Shown: positions 1 to 9,491, counted from the first letter of the stretch. The stretch: DNA of 64,000 bases from Sphingobacterium sp. UGAL515B_05 (GCF_033097525.1 NZ_CP109907.1:1116001-1180000), one strand, 5' to 3'. Numbers and translations are program-made. The notes: generated by a model from the letters alone, not told the origin.

Positions 1-840
1 AGATTGATTTTTTTTCGGTAAATCTACCTGTGTCATATCACCTGTAACGATAAATTTTGCCGTCGGCCCCATACGTGTCAAAAACATCTTCAGCTGCATA
101 TCCGTTGCATTCTGAGCTTCGTCCAGAATCACAAAGCAGTTATCTAGTGTTCGTCCACGCATAAATGCTAAAGGAGCGACCTCAATGGTCCGGTTTTCCA
201 GATAACCTTTTAGCTTCTCTGCTGGAATCATATCGTCCAAGGCATCGTAAAGCGGTCTCAAATAGGGATCTACCTTCTCCTTTAAGTCGCCAGGTAAAAA
301 ACCGAGATTTTCGCCGGCCTCTACAGCAGGTCTTGTTAGAATGATCCTTTTGATTTCTTTATTGCGAAGTGCCCGAACAGCTAATGCAACCGCCGTATAG
401 GTCTTTCCTGTACCCGCTGGTCCGATCGCAAATAAGATGTCATTTTTCGAAATACTATCCACCATCTTCCGCTGGTTGGCCGTACGTGCACGTACAATAA
501 GACCATTAGGTCCATACACAATCGGTTCGGATCCAAAGGCTGCATGTTTGGCCGCAAGTTCTTTTTCTTGTTGGACTGCAGAACCTGCACTTGCTCCAAG
601 GAGATTTTCAAAATCCAATAAAGTAATGTTGTTAAATTTCTCCAGATGAGCCATGACTTCCTTAAACGATTGCTCAAACAGATCTAATTCCTTCGCGTCT
701 CCCAACACCTTCATTTCACTTCCGCGAGCTACAATCCGCAGTTTTGGGAATTGCTTCTTCAAATAATCGAAGTGCTCATTGTCTGCTCCCCATAATATGG
801 GCAAATTCAGACCATCTAATGCAATTAGTAATTCGTTCAA
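1..840 (-). CDS. PhoH family ATPase (C-terminus beyond window)
   Basis: Reading leftward from a TTG codon at 840, 280 codons are open to the window edge, so the C-terminal end is missing. The product is a PhoH-like P-loop ATPase: an N-terminal region of about 110 residues, Walker A GPAGTGKT at 140-147 and Walker B with VILDEAQN at 237-244. PhoH proteins bind ATP and are linked to RNA metabolism and phosphate stress; the exact substrate is not known. The TTG start is chosen because AGGA lies a few bases upstream, the N-terminus MNELLIALDG fits the family, and no ATG precedes it in frame. It is transcribed divergently from the gene at 1191. The family call is secure, the start less so. Confidence 0.93.
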   Translation of the reverse strand, partial: MNELLIALDGLNLPILWGADNEHFDYLKKQFPKLRIVARGSEMKVLGDAKELDLFEQSFKEVMAHLEKFNNITLLDFENLLGASAGSAVQQEKELAAKHAAFGSEPIVYGPNGLIVRARTANQRKMVDSISKNDILFAIGPAGTGKTYTAVALAVRALRNKEIKRIILTRPAVEAGENLGFLPGDLKEKVDPYLRPLYDALDDMIPAEKLKGYLENRTIEVAPLAFMRGRTLDNCFVILDEAQNATDMQLKMFLTRMGPTAKFIVTGDMTQVDLPKKNQS

Positions 841-1190
841 ATTTTATCCTATTTAGAATTAATTAGATTGTAGCCATTACACAATATCGTTGCTGTATAA
901 TACTATTCAAAATTAACGTATTCTAACGAAACAACCAAGAATATACACTGTACAAAAGACGATGATTTAGAAGCTCATGGAAACACTCCACAACGACACA
1001 AGAAGATTTCATTATACATAAAATCTTCGCTATGTTTGTGTATATCAATCGAAAAAAGAGCGATTCAAAATAAGTTATCCAATTAGCTTTATAAATCATC
1101 TGATAAATAGTAATTTTGTCCACTATTTAGATAAATTTAAAGGTATATTTAAGGGAATTCGACAGCAATTCGATCTAGGATTAGATTACA
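841..1190. other. Divergent intergenic region
   Basis: This AT-rich 350-base region separates the divergent PhoH and SAM hydroxide adenosyltransferase genes. It holds the probable PhoH promoter and, on the plus strand, a TAATTTTG box at 1111-1118 that could be the -7 element of the gene at 1191, although no TTG sits at the right distance. A short reverse reading frame here has no recognisable content. Confidence 0.5.
908..938 (-). promoter_or_regulatory. Probable promoter of the PhoH gene
   Basis: On the minus strand a TAATTTTG box (915-908) fits the Bacteroidota -7 consensus TAnnTTTG, with TTG at 938-936, 20 bases upstream. This would give a leader of about 65 bases. Found by motif only. 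Confidence 0.45.
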
Positions 1191-1979
1191 ATGGCAGTAA
1201 TTACATTAACAACAGACTTAGGACACAAAGATTTTTATCAAGCCGCGCTAAAAGGTAGTCTTTTATCGCAGTTGTCTGATGCCAATATTGTTGATATTAC
1301 CCATGAAATCCCAGCCTTCAATATCCCTCGGGCAGCCTTTGTATTAGGTAACGCTTATCATTATTTCCCGAAGGGAACCGTACACATTATCGGAATTAAT
1401 ACCCTGTTTCATGAAGAGTCAAAATATATCGGCATGAAATACAACGATCATTATTTCGTCGGGGCCGACAACGGTATTTTCAGTCTATTGCTGAATGGTA
1501 ATGAACCACAGGAACTCTATGAGCTCAACTTAATGCAAGACCTTCGGTATCTTCACTTTCCGCTTGCAGATATCCTTTCAAAATCCGCCTGTCATATTGC
1601 CAAGGGGGGCAAACTGAAAGAAATCGGAACTCCAATGCAACAGCTCATTGAAAAAGTAACTTTGCAGCCTATCTTCGACAAAGATATGATCCGAGGCAAC
1701 GTTATTTATGTGGATGCTTTCGGCAACGCCATTACCAATATCTCAAAAGATCTATTCAATAAAGTTCAAAAAGGAAGGCACTTTGTCCTCTATTTCAAAC
1801 GTAATGAAACCATTACCAATCTTTCCTGGCACTACAACGAAGTGGGAGAAGGAGAGAAACTTTGTTTATTTGGTATTTCCAACTACCTTGAAATCGCCAT
1901 CAACAAAGGAAATGCAAGTCAGCTACTCGGGCTTCATGACGACGACTCCAATGTAATTCGTATCGAATTTAAAGATTAA
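1191..1979 (+). CDS. SAM hydroxide adenosyltransferase family protein (DUF62)
   Basis: This 262-residue protein matches the family formerly called DUF62. Characterised members (duf62, and the related chlorinase and fluorinase) split S-adenosylmethionine, here with hydroxide, giving adenosine and methionine. The N-terminal TTDLGHKDFY, with its conserved Asp, the ADNG segment near residue 92 and the later DAFGNAITNIS motif are typical of the hydroxide-using branch. The length is normal and no signal peptide is present, so it should be cytosolic. The physiological role of the family is unclear. The ATG at 1191 begins the conserved strand directly. Confidence 0.9.
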   Translation: MAVITLTTDLGHKDFYQAALKGSLLSQLSDANIVDITHEIPAFNIPRAAFVLGNAYHYFPKGTVHIIGINTLFHEESKYIGMKYNDHYFVGADNGIFSLLLNGNEPQELYELNLMQDLRYLHFPLADILSKSACHIAKGGKLKEIGTPMQQLIEKVTLQPIFDKDMIRGNVIYVDAFGNAITNISKDLFNKVQKGRHFVLYFKRNETITNLSWHYNEVGEGEKLCLFGISNYLEIAINKGNASQLLGLHDDDSNVIRIEFKD

Positions 1980-2135
1980 TTTCATAAATTCATCTTTGGT
2001 TCATTCGCTTCTTTTTTTCCCCTTGGTCAAACTGACCACAGCGCTAAAATTGTAGGCGTACCATCATGGCAAAATAAAATTTTACCATGAACGTTAGTTT
2101 AAACTAAACATTTGATAAATAGATCGTCCAAATAC

Positions 2136-2690
2136 ATGATGAAATTCTTAAGCTTCCTACTTCCAATCACCGTTCTTTTTTGCTTCTTTGGACAGGCCAA
2201 GGCGCAAAACAACCCAGACTCCAGCTCTTTTGAGGTACAACGAAGCCGTGTAAATGACCTACTCGATGCCCGTCAACAGAAATTCGGGGCTTATGACACG
2301 AGCCTCACACAAAAAACAGGACTTTTTGGTCTTTTCAAATCAAAGGGTGACATGCAAAAGAGCATCGATATCCTTAAAGATATCGTCATCACCGATAACA
2401 ACATTTTCCTGGAAACCCAAAAACTATTGAAAATCAAAGATTTTGAAAAAGACAAGTTTCAACAGTTGGCAACCGATTACGACAAACAGGTCTCAGCCTA
2501 TATAGGCACCATAAGCAAACTTCAAAAAGAAAACGAAAAGCTACGGGCACAGATTGACAAAACATCCGGCAACGGAGGTATAGGCAATATACTGCTCTAT
2601 ATCGCTTTACTTATTATCGCCGTATTAGGATATTTATGCTATAGATTTAAAGCGCAACAAACAGCTTCGAAACAACAAAATTTAAAATAA
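2136..2690 (+). CDS. Signal-peptide protein with coiled coil and C-terminal membrane helix
   Basis: I do not recognise a named family. The protein of 184 residues starts with a clear signal peptide (MMKFLSFLLPIT... ending near AKAQ), then a charged helical region rich in Lys, Glu and Gln that looks like a coiled coil (roughly 90-145), and a hydrophobic segment of about 20 residues near 153-172 followed by a short basic tail. It should sit in the inner membrane with most of its length in the periplasm. ATG 2136 (or 2139) is preferred over the in-frame TTG at 2112 because it puts the signal peptide at the N-terminus. A dyad, TAGTTTAAACTA, lies about 30 bases upstream. Confidence 0.7.
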   Translation: MMKFLSFLLPITVLFCFFGQAKAQNNPDSSSFEVQRSRVNDLLDARQQKFGAYDTSLTQKTGLFGLFKSKGDMQKSIDILKDIVITDNNIFLETQKLLKIKDFEKDKFQQLATDYDKQVSAYIGTISKLQKENEKLRAQIDKTSGNGGIGNILLYIALLIIAVLGYLCYRFKAQQTASKQQNLK

Positions 2691-2814
2691 AGCGCCACAG
2701 CAATAAGCATCTGCATAACGGCATTCCGCTTAAAACTGCTGTTTAAAATAGAGAATGTACGATTCTGTTTAAAAAATTGACTAAAGTATGATAGCAAAAT
2801 ATTTTTAATCTCTT

Positions 2815-2822
2815 TACATTTG
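2815..2822 (+). promoter_or_regulatory. -7 promoter box of the ABC exporter gene
   Basis: TACATTTG matches TAnnTTTG and lies 29 bases before the ATG at 2852. No TTG sits at the ideal distance upstream, so only the -7 half is supported. Confidence 0.4.
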
Positions 2823-2851
2823 TCCTCGCAACAAAATTTGAAGTAGCGGAT

Positions 2852-4686
2852 ATGGCAAGAGGATTCAACAGCGGTAATAAACAAGAAGAAGATCTACCAA
2901 AACCAAAATTGAATAAAGAGCTCCTTTTGAGAGCGGCAAAAATAATGACCTATTTAAAACCCTATCGGTTTAAATTTGGGATCGGCATGTTTTTCTTGGT
3001 TTTATCAAGCTTGGCCATGCTGGCGTTTCCGGCCTTGCTCGGCGCTATGATTGACGCCGCCCAAGGCAAACAAACCTATCCATGGCTTACACCACAGGTC
3101 TATTATATCGGCGGAATAGCTTTCATTATTCTGTCTTTTTTATCGGTCGTTTCTTTTTTTCGAATCCGAATCTTTGTTGAAATTGCAGAGCGGACCTTGG
3201 CCGCCCTCCGCAAAGACACCTATCTTAAGCTGATTTCACTTCCCATAGAGTTTTTTGCCAATCGCCGCGTCGGGGAGTTAAACAGCCGCTTGTCTGCAGA
3301 TCTTTCACAGATTCAAGACACCTTGACAACAACGCTCGCCGAGATTTTGCGTCAATTGATTAGCCTTTGCTTTGGTGTGTTCTTATTGGTTTGGGTATCA
3401 CCCAAACTCGCGCTCATGAACCTTTGTATTTTACCGATCATCGTTGTGGCTGCTATTATTTTTGGAAAATTTATCCGCGAATTGTCGCGACAAGCACAGG
3501 ATAAAATGGCCGAGTCGAATAGTATCGTTCAAGAAACATTGTTGGGAATAAGCAACGTAAAAGCCTTTGTGAATGAATATTTCGAATTCAACCGTTACAG
3601 TAATCAGATGGATTCAGTCGTGAAATTAGCGGTCAAAGGAGCTACCTTCCGGGGGCTTTTGCCTCTTTTATTATCTTCTGTATTTTCGGTGCTGTGATCG
3701 CAGTTATCTGGTATGGAGCAGCATTAGTTTCTATCCATGAAATGACAGTAGGCGACCTAACGACCTATATTCTATATTCGATGTTTGTTGCCGGTTCTAT
3801 GGGCAGTTTTCCTGAGTTATATGCCAATATCCAACGCTCTTTGGGAGCGAGTGAACGGATTCTGGAAATTTTGGATGAGCCACAAGAAAACCTTAATGTA
3901 AAGCCGACTTGCAAGGAAGTCCACAAGACCATGACCGGTAAATTAAGCTTCAATCATGTTTCCTTTGCCTACCCAAGCCGTCCCGATATTGAAATCCTCA
4001 AAGACATCAACTTTACAGCCAATGCGGGTGATAAAATCGCCATAGTTGGCCCAAGTGGAACCGGAAAATCAACAATAGCTTCACTGATTCTGCAATTCTA
4101 CACAGCAAAAAAAGGGGAAGTATGTTACGACGACAGACCGGCATCCGATTTTGAGCTTTGTGATATCCGCAATCAGGTCGCTATCGTACCACAAGATGTT
4201 TTGTTATTTGGCGGGACAATACGTGAAAATATAGCTTATGGCAAGCTCGAGGCTACAGAAGATGAAATTATAGCAGCTGCGAGACGTGCCAACGCACATC
4301 AGTTTATTTTAAATTTCCCTGAAGGCTATGACACCATTGTTGGTGAACGTGGCGTTAAACTCTCCGGTGGTCAACGCCAGCGCATTGCCATTGCCCGTGC
4401 GCTTTTAAAAGATCCTGCAATTCTTATCCTGGATGAAGCCACCTCTTCCTTAGACTCAGAGTCAGAAAGACAGGTACAGGAGGCATTGGAGGAATTAATG
4501 CGTGGACGCACCTCGATCATTATTGCGCACCGACTATCGACCATTGTTGATGCCGATAAAATTATCGTTGTCGAAAATGGAATCGTATCTGAAAGCGGCA
4601 CTCACTTTGAACTGCTCCAAAAAGAAAGCGGTCTCTATCAGCATCTGTATAATCTGCAGTCAAAACAGCAGAAAATTGATATGTAA
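2852..4686 (+). pseudogene. MsbA-type ABC exporter (TM-NBD), interrupted by a -1 frameshift
   Basis: Two overlapping reading frames make one half-size ABC exporter. The first (2852-3697, 281 residues) carries the cytoplasmic lead-in and most transmembrane helices. The second (open from about 3655, first in-frame start GTG 3694, to 4686) carries the last helices and a complete nucleotide-binding domain with Walker A GPSGTGKST, signature LSGGQRQR, Walker B ILILDEATSS and the H-loop AHRLST. The break falls at a run of five G at 3651-3655. With six G the reading is continuous: FRG is followed by AFASFIIF and then the downstream frame. The full protein would be about 611 residues, normal for MsbA/lipid-flippase-like exporters. 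Whether this is a sequencing error, a recent mutation or recoding cannot be told from sequence; the otherwise intact domains argue against an old pseudogene. Confidence 0.88.
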
Positions 4687-4789
4687 AATTTTGTTAATTA
4701 TTGATTCTTTTTAAACAAATTCACCCGGTGATTGTTCATTTGGTATCATACTTGATTATCATTTGAATATATAACAAAATAGAAGAATT

Positions 4790-5188
4790 ATGAAAAATAG
4801 CAAAAATGGATTAGTGGCATTTGCTTTGGTAGGATTAGCTGCGGGAGCTGCTGCATGGTATCTTTTAGGAACTGATGATGGAAAAAAACAATTAGATCGT
4901 GCAAATGATGGCATTAAAAGCTTAACTAAGTCATTGAAAGATCTTTCAAAAAAAGAAGCTAAAAAGGCACAAAAACTCGCTAACAGAGCTTCGGCTGAAC
5001 TAGACCATTTGAAAGCAAAGGCACAAGCAGCGTTCAGCAAGGCGTCAGATGATGCAGATGCACTGAAAAACAAAGCAAAAGAAGCCGGCAGAGAAGCTTT
5101 GGACCACGCCAATAATGCCGCTCAAAATTTGGCAAGCAAAATCGACAATACAACTGATGCTGCAAAGTCCAAAATTTCTAACGCATAA
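4790..5188 (+). CDS. YtxH-like membrane-anchored helical protein
   Basis: A 132-residue protein with one N-terminal hydrophobic helix (about residues 7-26, rich in Ala and Gly, ending WYLLGT) followed by a long Lys/Ala/Asp-rich amphipathic helical region. This matches YtxH/general-stress-like small proteins, which are anchored to the membrane and have no known enzymatic activity. The repeated Ala-Lys-Ala and Asn-Ala patterns resemble LEA-like helices. The gene stands alone on its strand between the ABC exporter and ccmB. The ATG at 4790 directly precedes the hydrophobic segment. Confidence 0.75.
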   Translation: MKNSKNGLVAFALVGLAAGAAAWYLLGTDDGKKQLDRANDGIKSLTKSLKDLSKKEAKKAQKLANRASAELDHLKAKAQAAFSKASDDADALKNKAKEAGREALDHANNAAQNLASKIDNTTDAAKSKISNA

Positions 5189-5243
5189 GTAAAAAAATAG
5201 CTTTTTTAAGAATTGATGGTTCTGGTCACTCTCGTGGTCAAAA

Positions 5244-5259
5244 TACATTTGTATCTTTG
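5244..5259 (+). promoter_or_regulatory. -7 promoter boxes directly before ccmB
   Basis: Two overlapping matches to TAnnTTTG occur: TACATTTG (5244-5251) and TATCTTTG (5252-5259, followed by C). The second ends only 6 bases before ATG 5266, so a transcript from it would be nearly leaderless. No well-spaced TTG was found. Confidence 0.45.
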
Positions 5260-5265
5260 CTGCAT

Positions 5266-5925
5266 ATGACTTTGCTGCAACAGGTAAAAACTTTAATTCT
5301 TAAAGACATCATTCTGGAATGGCGTTCAAAATATGCTATTAACGGAATTCTACTATATGTCGTATCAACTGTTTTCGTTTGCTACCAAGCATTCAAATCA
5401 GTTGATACGGCTACTTGGAATGCATTATTCTGGATCATTATGCTCTTTGCTTCCATCAATGCAATCAACAAAAGCTTCGTCCAAGAAAACCCAAACCGAC
5501 AACTTTACTATTATTCACTGGTCGATCCCAGAGCGATCATTTTAGCGAAAGTCATTTACAATATGATGATGATGACCCTGCTGGCCATCATTGCCTATTT
5601 TGTCTATTCGACGATATTCAGAAACCCTGTCGGTGATCCGACCCTTTACTTCATTTCGGTCATTTTGGGCAGCATTAGTTTTGCTACCGTTTTTACCATG
5701 ATCTCCGGGATCAGTTCCAAAGCAGGCAACAACAGTACCTTAATGGCCATCTTGAGTTTCCCCGCCATCATCCCGCTATTAATCGTATTAATCAAACTTT
5801 CCCGCAATGCAATAGAAGGCCTGGAAAGGGCTTCCAGCAGCAAAGAAATAATCGTATTACTTGCAATTAATGTAATCACCATCACTATTTCTTTGTTGTT
5901 ATTTCCGTACCTTTGGCGAGATTAA
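5266..5925 (+). CDS. ccmB: CcmB-type haem exporter / cytochrome c biogenesis membrane protein
   Basis: The 219-residue protein has six predicted membrane helices and the CcmB pattern: an N-terminal cytoplasmic stretch (LILKDIILEWRSKYAINGI), the FASINAINKSF segment and the C-terminal FPYLW. CcmB is the membrane subunit of the CcmAB transporter in system I cytochrome c maturation. ATG 5266 is chosen instead of TTG 5257, which would overlap the promoter box and add nothing conserved. It is followed by ccmC and a ccmD-like gene on the same strand. No ccmA ATPase gene is nearby. Confidence 0.92.
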   Translation: MTLLQQVKTLILKDIILEWRSKYAINGILLYVVSTVFVCYQAFKSVDTATWNALFWIIMLFASINAINKSFVQENPNRQLYYYSLVDPRAIILAKVIYNMMMMTLLAIIAYFVYSTIFRNPVGDPTLYFISVILGSISFATVFTMISGISSKAGNNSTLMAILSFPAIIPLLIVLIKLSRNAIEGLERASSSKEIIVLLAINVITITISLLLFPYLWRD

Positions 5926-5962
5926 GTATCAGAATTGAGAACAAACTAAATTCAATTTATCC

Positions 5963-6625
5963 ATGAGAAAAAAATGGTGGAAAATATTAGCGGTGATGAT
6001 TATCTGTGCGGTCATTATCAATGGTCTTTTAGGACCTGTTCCCCGCCTATTCATCCTTCACGAAAGCATTCGAAATGTTTATTTTCATGTCCCAATGTGG
6101 TCTGCCATGTTCGTTATGTACTTGGTCTCTGTTATTTATAGTATTAAATACCTCAATACAGGCAAACAGGAGTATGATTTAATGGCCATTGAAGCTGTCA
6201 ATACCGGAATAACATTTTGTTTTCTTGGACTTGCGACAGGTATGCTTTGGGCAAACATCACCTGGGGAGAACCTTGGCCAAATGATCCGAAGCTTAATGG
6301 CTCTGCAATAGCAACACTCATGTACCTGGCCTATTTGGTGCTCCGTAATGCGCTGGAAGAAGAGCAAAAAAGAGCCAAAATATCGGCTGTGTACAATATC
6401 TTTGCATTTCCAATTATCATCGTATTACTTTATATTCTACCGAAGATGACGGACTCTCTTCACCCTGGAAGTGGAGGAAACGCCGCCTTTGGCGATTTAA
6501 AAATGAGCAGCGAGCTGCGTCCTACATTTTATGCAGCGATGATTGGCTGGCCAATGATTGCAGCTTGGATCTGTTCACTTCGCTACAGGGTACGGTTGCT
6601 CGAAAAGAAAGATTTAAACGCATAG
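5963..6625 (+). CDS. ccmC: CcmC-type haem-handling cytochrome c biogenesis protein
   Basis: This 220-residue protein has six membrane helices and the haem-handling features of CcmC: a tryptophan-rich periplasmic loop (WANITWGEPWPNDPK, a divergent form of the WWD motif near residues 96-110) flanked by conserved histidines (YFHVP near 42 and SLHPGSG near 167). CcmC presents haem to the chaperone CcmE in system I. It starts 37 bases after ccmB and should be co-transcribed with it. The WWD motif is weaker than in Proteobacteria, as is usual in this phylum. Confidence 0.92.
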   Translation: MRKKWWKILAVMIICAVIINGLLGPVPRLFILHESIRNVYFHVPMWSAMFVMYLVSVIYSIKYLNTGKQEYDLMAIEAVNTGITFCFLGLATGMLWANITWGEPWPNDPKLNGSAIATLMYLAYLVLRNALEEEQKRAKISAVYNIFAFPIIIVLLYILPKMTDSLHPGSGGNAAFGDLKMSSELRPTFYAAMIGWPMIAAWICSLRYRVRLLEKKDLNA

Positions 6626-6772
6626 AATTGAACGGCTAATCCGATCCTTTATTTCTAAGATAGAGAAATCGGGTAGAGCACATTCTATAAAAAACAGGAT
6701 ATTACATAAATCAAACAGCGTGTATCGAATCATGTATTACACTGAAAACGACACGGATAATATTTTAAACAA

Positions 6773-6982
6773 ATGAAAAAAATAACATTGTCAATCGCCT
6801 TACTACTCTTATCCACTTTGAGCACATTTGCACAAGATGATGTCGAGATGGCGACTGGATTGCGTAGCGAAGGTAAAATCTACGTTGTTGTATTGGTCAT
6901 GTTGGTCATTTTTCTAGGTTTGGCTTTCTTCCTTTTTTTGCTCGATCGCCGTATCAGCAAATTGGAAAAAAAGAATAAATAG
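6773..6982 (+). CDS. CcmD family small membrane protein
   Basis: A 69-residue protein with a cleavable signal peptide ending near TFAQ, a short acidic linker, one transmembrane helix (about 36-57) and a basic tail (RRISKLEKKNK). Size, topology and position straight after ccmC fit the CcmD family, whose members stabilise the CcmABC complex. It lies 147 bases after ccmC, with no gene between. Confidence 0.82.
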   Translation: MKKITLSIALLLLSTLSTFAQDDVEMATGLRSEGKIYVVVLVMLVIFLGLAFFLFLLDRRISKLEKKNK

Positions 6983-7002
6983 CATTTTATCGATCGCATA
7001 CA

Positions 7003-7986
7003 ATGATTATAAGTCAGTTTAGAAATTATTCACCCATCAATATTTTATTTCTATCCATCGTGGGTTTTGTTTTATGTTTAGGCATATTTCTTCACCTTCC
7101 GGACAAACTTGATTCTGTAATCTTTGAACCCGCATTGGGAAATTTATTGGGCGAAAATAACTTAATCAACCTCTCTCCCTCGACCAATGTTTTTATCACA
7201 CTGATCTTAACGATCTTTCAGGCAACAATACTCAATCGCATCACAAGCCATTTTAACCTACTTGGGAAACCCAGTTTTTTGGTTGCTTTGATGTACATGA
7301 CGTTGGCCAGCTTATTCTTACCATTTCTGGTTCTCTCCCCAACGCTGATCTGTAATTTCATTTCGATATGGATGCTGAGCAAGTTGCTTTCTCTCTATCG
7401 GCAGACAGATGTTAAAGCCGAAATGTTTGATCTCGGCATGATTGTCGGTATAGGAAGCCTGATCTACTTCCCATTTCTGAGTATGTTCTTCTTATTGTGG
7501 ATAGGCCTGCTCATTTTTAGACCATTCAATTGGCGTGAATGGATCACACCATTGCTTGGACTGGCAACAGTGTACTTCATCTTGGCAGTTATCTATCTTT
7601 GGATGGGAAAAATGGAACAATTCTATACCATCTGGCTGCCGTTTACCTACAAATTTCCCACAGCTATTCGTATCCAATTAGTCGATTATCTGGTACTTGT
7701 CCCGGTAATCTTTACTTTGATACTTTTCCTACTGGTATTAAAAGACAACTTTTTCAAGAGTGTTGTGCATATCCGCAAGTCCTTTCAATTGTTGTTTTTT
7801 ATGTTATGCTTGGCGATAATCTCTTTTTATTGGAATAAAAAACTGACTGAGGCTCATTTTTTACTTTGTGCCCCTTCGATCGCCATCTATATGGCTTACT
7901 ATTTCACTTACGCCAAAAAGAAATGGTTTTTTGAGGTCGTGTACGGCATTATAACACTCACCATCATCTACTTCCAGTTTTTCTAA
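7003..7986 (+). CDS. DUF6427 family polytopic membrane protein
   Basis: The 327-residue protein is strongly hydrophobic, with about nine to ten membrane helices and a short N-terminal MIISQFRNYSPIN. This resembles the Bacteroidota DUF6427 family, of unknown function. It starts 20 bases after the ccmD-like gene and is probably in the same transcript. Family members are often near envelope genes, but no activity is known and none is claimed. Confidence 0.72.
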   Translation: MIISQFRNYSPINILFLSIVGFVLCLGIFLHLPDKLDSVIFEPALGNLLGENNLINLSPSTNVFITLILTIFQATILNRITSHFNLLGKPSFLVALMYMTLASLFLPFLVLSPTLICNFISIWMLSKLLSLYRQTDVKAEMFDLGMIVGIGSLIYFPFLSMFFLLWIGLLIFRPFNWREWITPLLGLATVYFILAVIYLWMGKMEQFYTIWLPFTYKFPTAIRIQLVDYLVLVPVIFTLILFLLVLKDNFFKSVVHIRKSFQLLFFMLCLAIISFYWNKKLTEAHFLLCAPSIAIYMAYYFTYAKKKWFFEVVYGIITLTIIYFQFF

Positions 7987-8052
7987 ACAACTGTACAACA
8001 AGTGTTTAACCTTTTTTAACAAAATCGGCTTAACAAGCTCGCAAAAATTGAA

Positions 8053-8060
8053 TAGTTTTG
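8053..8060 (+). promoter_or_regulatory. -7 promoter box before the outer membrane barrel gene
   Basis: TAGTTTTG fits TAnnTTTG, with TTA (not TTG) 20 bases upstream at 8030-8032. The predicted leader to ATG 8162 is about 97 bases. Confidence 0.35.
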
Positions 8061-8161
8061 TATGCGATTAAAAGCAAAGAACATTTAAGACAAGAGTCAA
8101 ATAACTCGAAAATTTCACTAAAACTAAATAAACATTAGTTTCTCAATTTTATAGATTGACC

Positions 8162-9487
8162 ATGCAGAAACGCTTTACAAGCTCTCTAAGAAATAAATCA
8201 CTCCAACTGTTGTTAGCAGGTGGAATTTTAGCTAGTTCTACTACCGCATTTGCCCAAAAAACGACATCAGCATCACCTTATTCTCAATTTGGACTTGGTC
8301 AGATGCGTGAAGATTTATTGCCACAATATAGAGGGATGGGAGGGGTCAATACCGCTATAAGGAAAATCAATGGTGTATACAATACCAACCCGAGCAACCC
8401 TGCATCTTATTCTGCGACACAGTTTACAACCTTTGATGCTGGTTTATATGGAAATTACACCCAATTAAACTCGACAACCAGATCAGACAATACGGCTGAC
8501 TTTGCTTTTAGCCACATCACCATGACTTTCCCGATGAAACGATTTGGCGGTATCAGTTTAGGTATCCTTCCTTATTCAGATATAGGCTATCGGACATCTT
8601 CAACAGGAACGGTAGATTCTAATCCTTATACGAAAGTGTTCACTGGCGAAGGTGGTTTAACTAAAGCCTATGCCGGTTGGGGGGTACGCCTTGTAAAAGG
8701 CCTAAGTATTGGTGCCAATATGTCTTATCTATTTGGAACGCTAAATGATTATAGCCGTGTAGAATTTTTGCCTTCATCCGGAGCGTTAAATACCCAACAA
8801 CAAAATAAGCGTGAGATCCAAGGGATTATCTTCGATTATGGTCTACAATATGAACAACCTTTAAATAAAGAATATTCCTTGACCTTTGGTTATTCGGGAT
8901 CCTTAAATAATAACATCAAAGAGAGAGAGACAGTATTTAACACCAGAATTACACCTTCATCCGATCCAGACAATCAAAATATTCCTTTGGATAGCACCTA
9001 TGTTTCTGATCGTAGCAGCAGACATTTAACGCTTCCTTTGCGACATAATGTTGGAATCACACTGGCACGTAGTGGACGTTGGTTAGTTGGCGCTGATTTT
9101 AAATACGCAGATTGGTCCAGATTCCAAACAAGAGCGGGAGAAAACGAACTACGGAAGAATTATGGCGTCGCTGTCGGAGGCCAGATAACTCCAGATGTTA
9201 CTTCACTCAAGTATTTGAACCAAGTAGATTACCGAGTTGGTTTCAGATATAACAAAACACAATACTTCTTAAGTAACCAGAATATTAACGATATGGCGGT
9301 TACTGTAGGGGTAGGGTTGCCATTGGCAAGAAATCAATTTTCAGGAGCTTTCTCTAAGATAAACTTTTCCGCAGAATTTGGCCAAATGGGCAAAATCAGC
9401 AATAATCTCCTACGCGAACGCTATATTAACTTTAATATCGGCTTTACCTTAAATGACCGCTGGTTTAGAAGAACACAATTTGATTAA
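8162..9487 (+). CDS. Outer membrane beta-barrel protein, FadL/PorV-like
   Basis: The 441-residue protein has a signal peptide (cleavage near TAFAQ) and a body of alternating aromatic and polar residues typical of a beta barrel. The N-terminal pattern SPYSQFGLGQM...YRGMGG with following NPSNPASY recalls the hatch segment of FadL/OmpP1- and PorV-like barrels common in Bacteroidota. A substrate cannot be assigned. ATG 8162 is preferred to the in-frame TTG at 8156. The lptC gene follows after 4 bases, which suggests co-expression of two envelope functions. Confidence 0.78.
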   Translation: MQKRFTSSLRNKSLQLLLAGGILASSTTAFAQKTTSASPYSQFGLGQMREDLLPQYRGMGGVNTAIRKINGVYNTNPSNPASYSATQFTTFDAGLYGNYTQLNSTTRSDNTADFAFSHITMTFPMKRFGGISLGILPYSDIGYRTSSTGTVDSNPYTKVFTGEGGLTKAYAGWGVRLVKGLSIGANMSYLFGTLNDYSRVEFLPSSGALNTQQQNKREIQGIIFDYGLQYEQPLNKEYSLTFGYSGSLNNNIKERETVFNTRITPSSDPDNQNIPLDSTYVSDRSSRHLTLPLRHNVGITLARSGRWLVGADFKYADWSRFQTRAGENELRKNYGVAVGGQITPDVTSLKYLNQVDYRVGFRYNKTQYFLSNQNINDMAVTVGVGLPLARNQFSGAFSKINFSAEFGQMGKISNNLLRERYINFNIGFTLNDRWFRRTQFD

Positions 9488-9491
9488 TACG

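Noticed and set aside
923-1123. 66-codon reverse frame between PhoH and the DUF62 gene
   Set aside because: AT-rich, hydrophobic by composition and overlaps promoter elements; no family resemblance.
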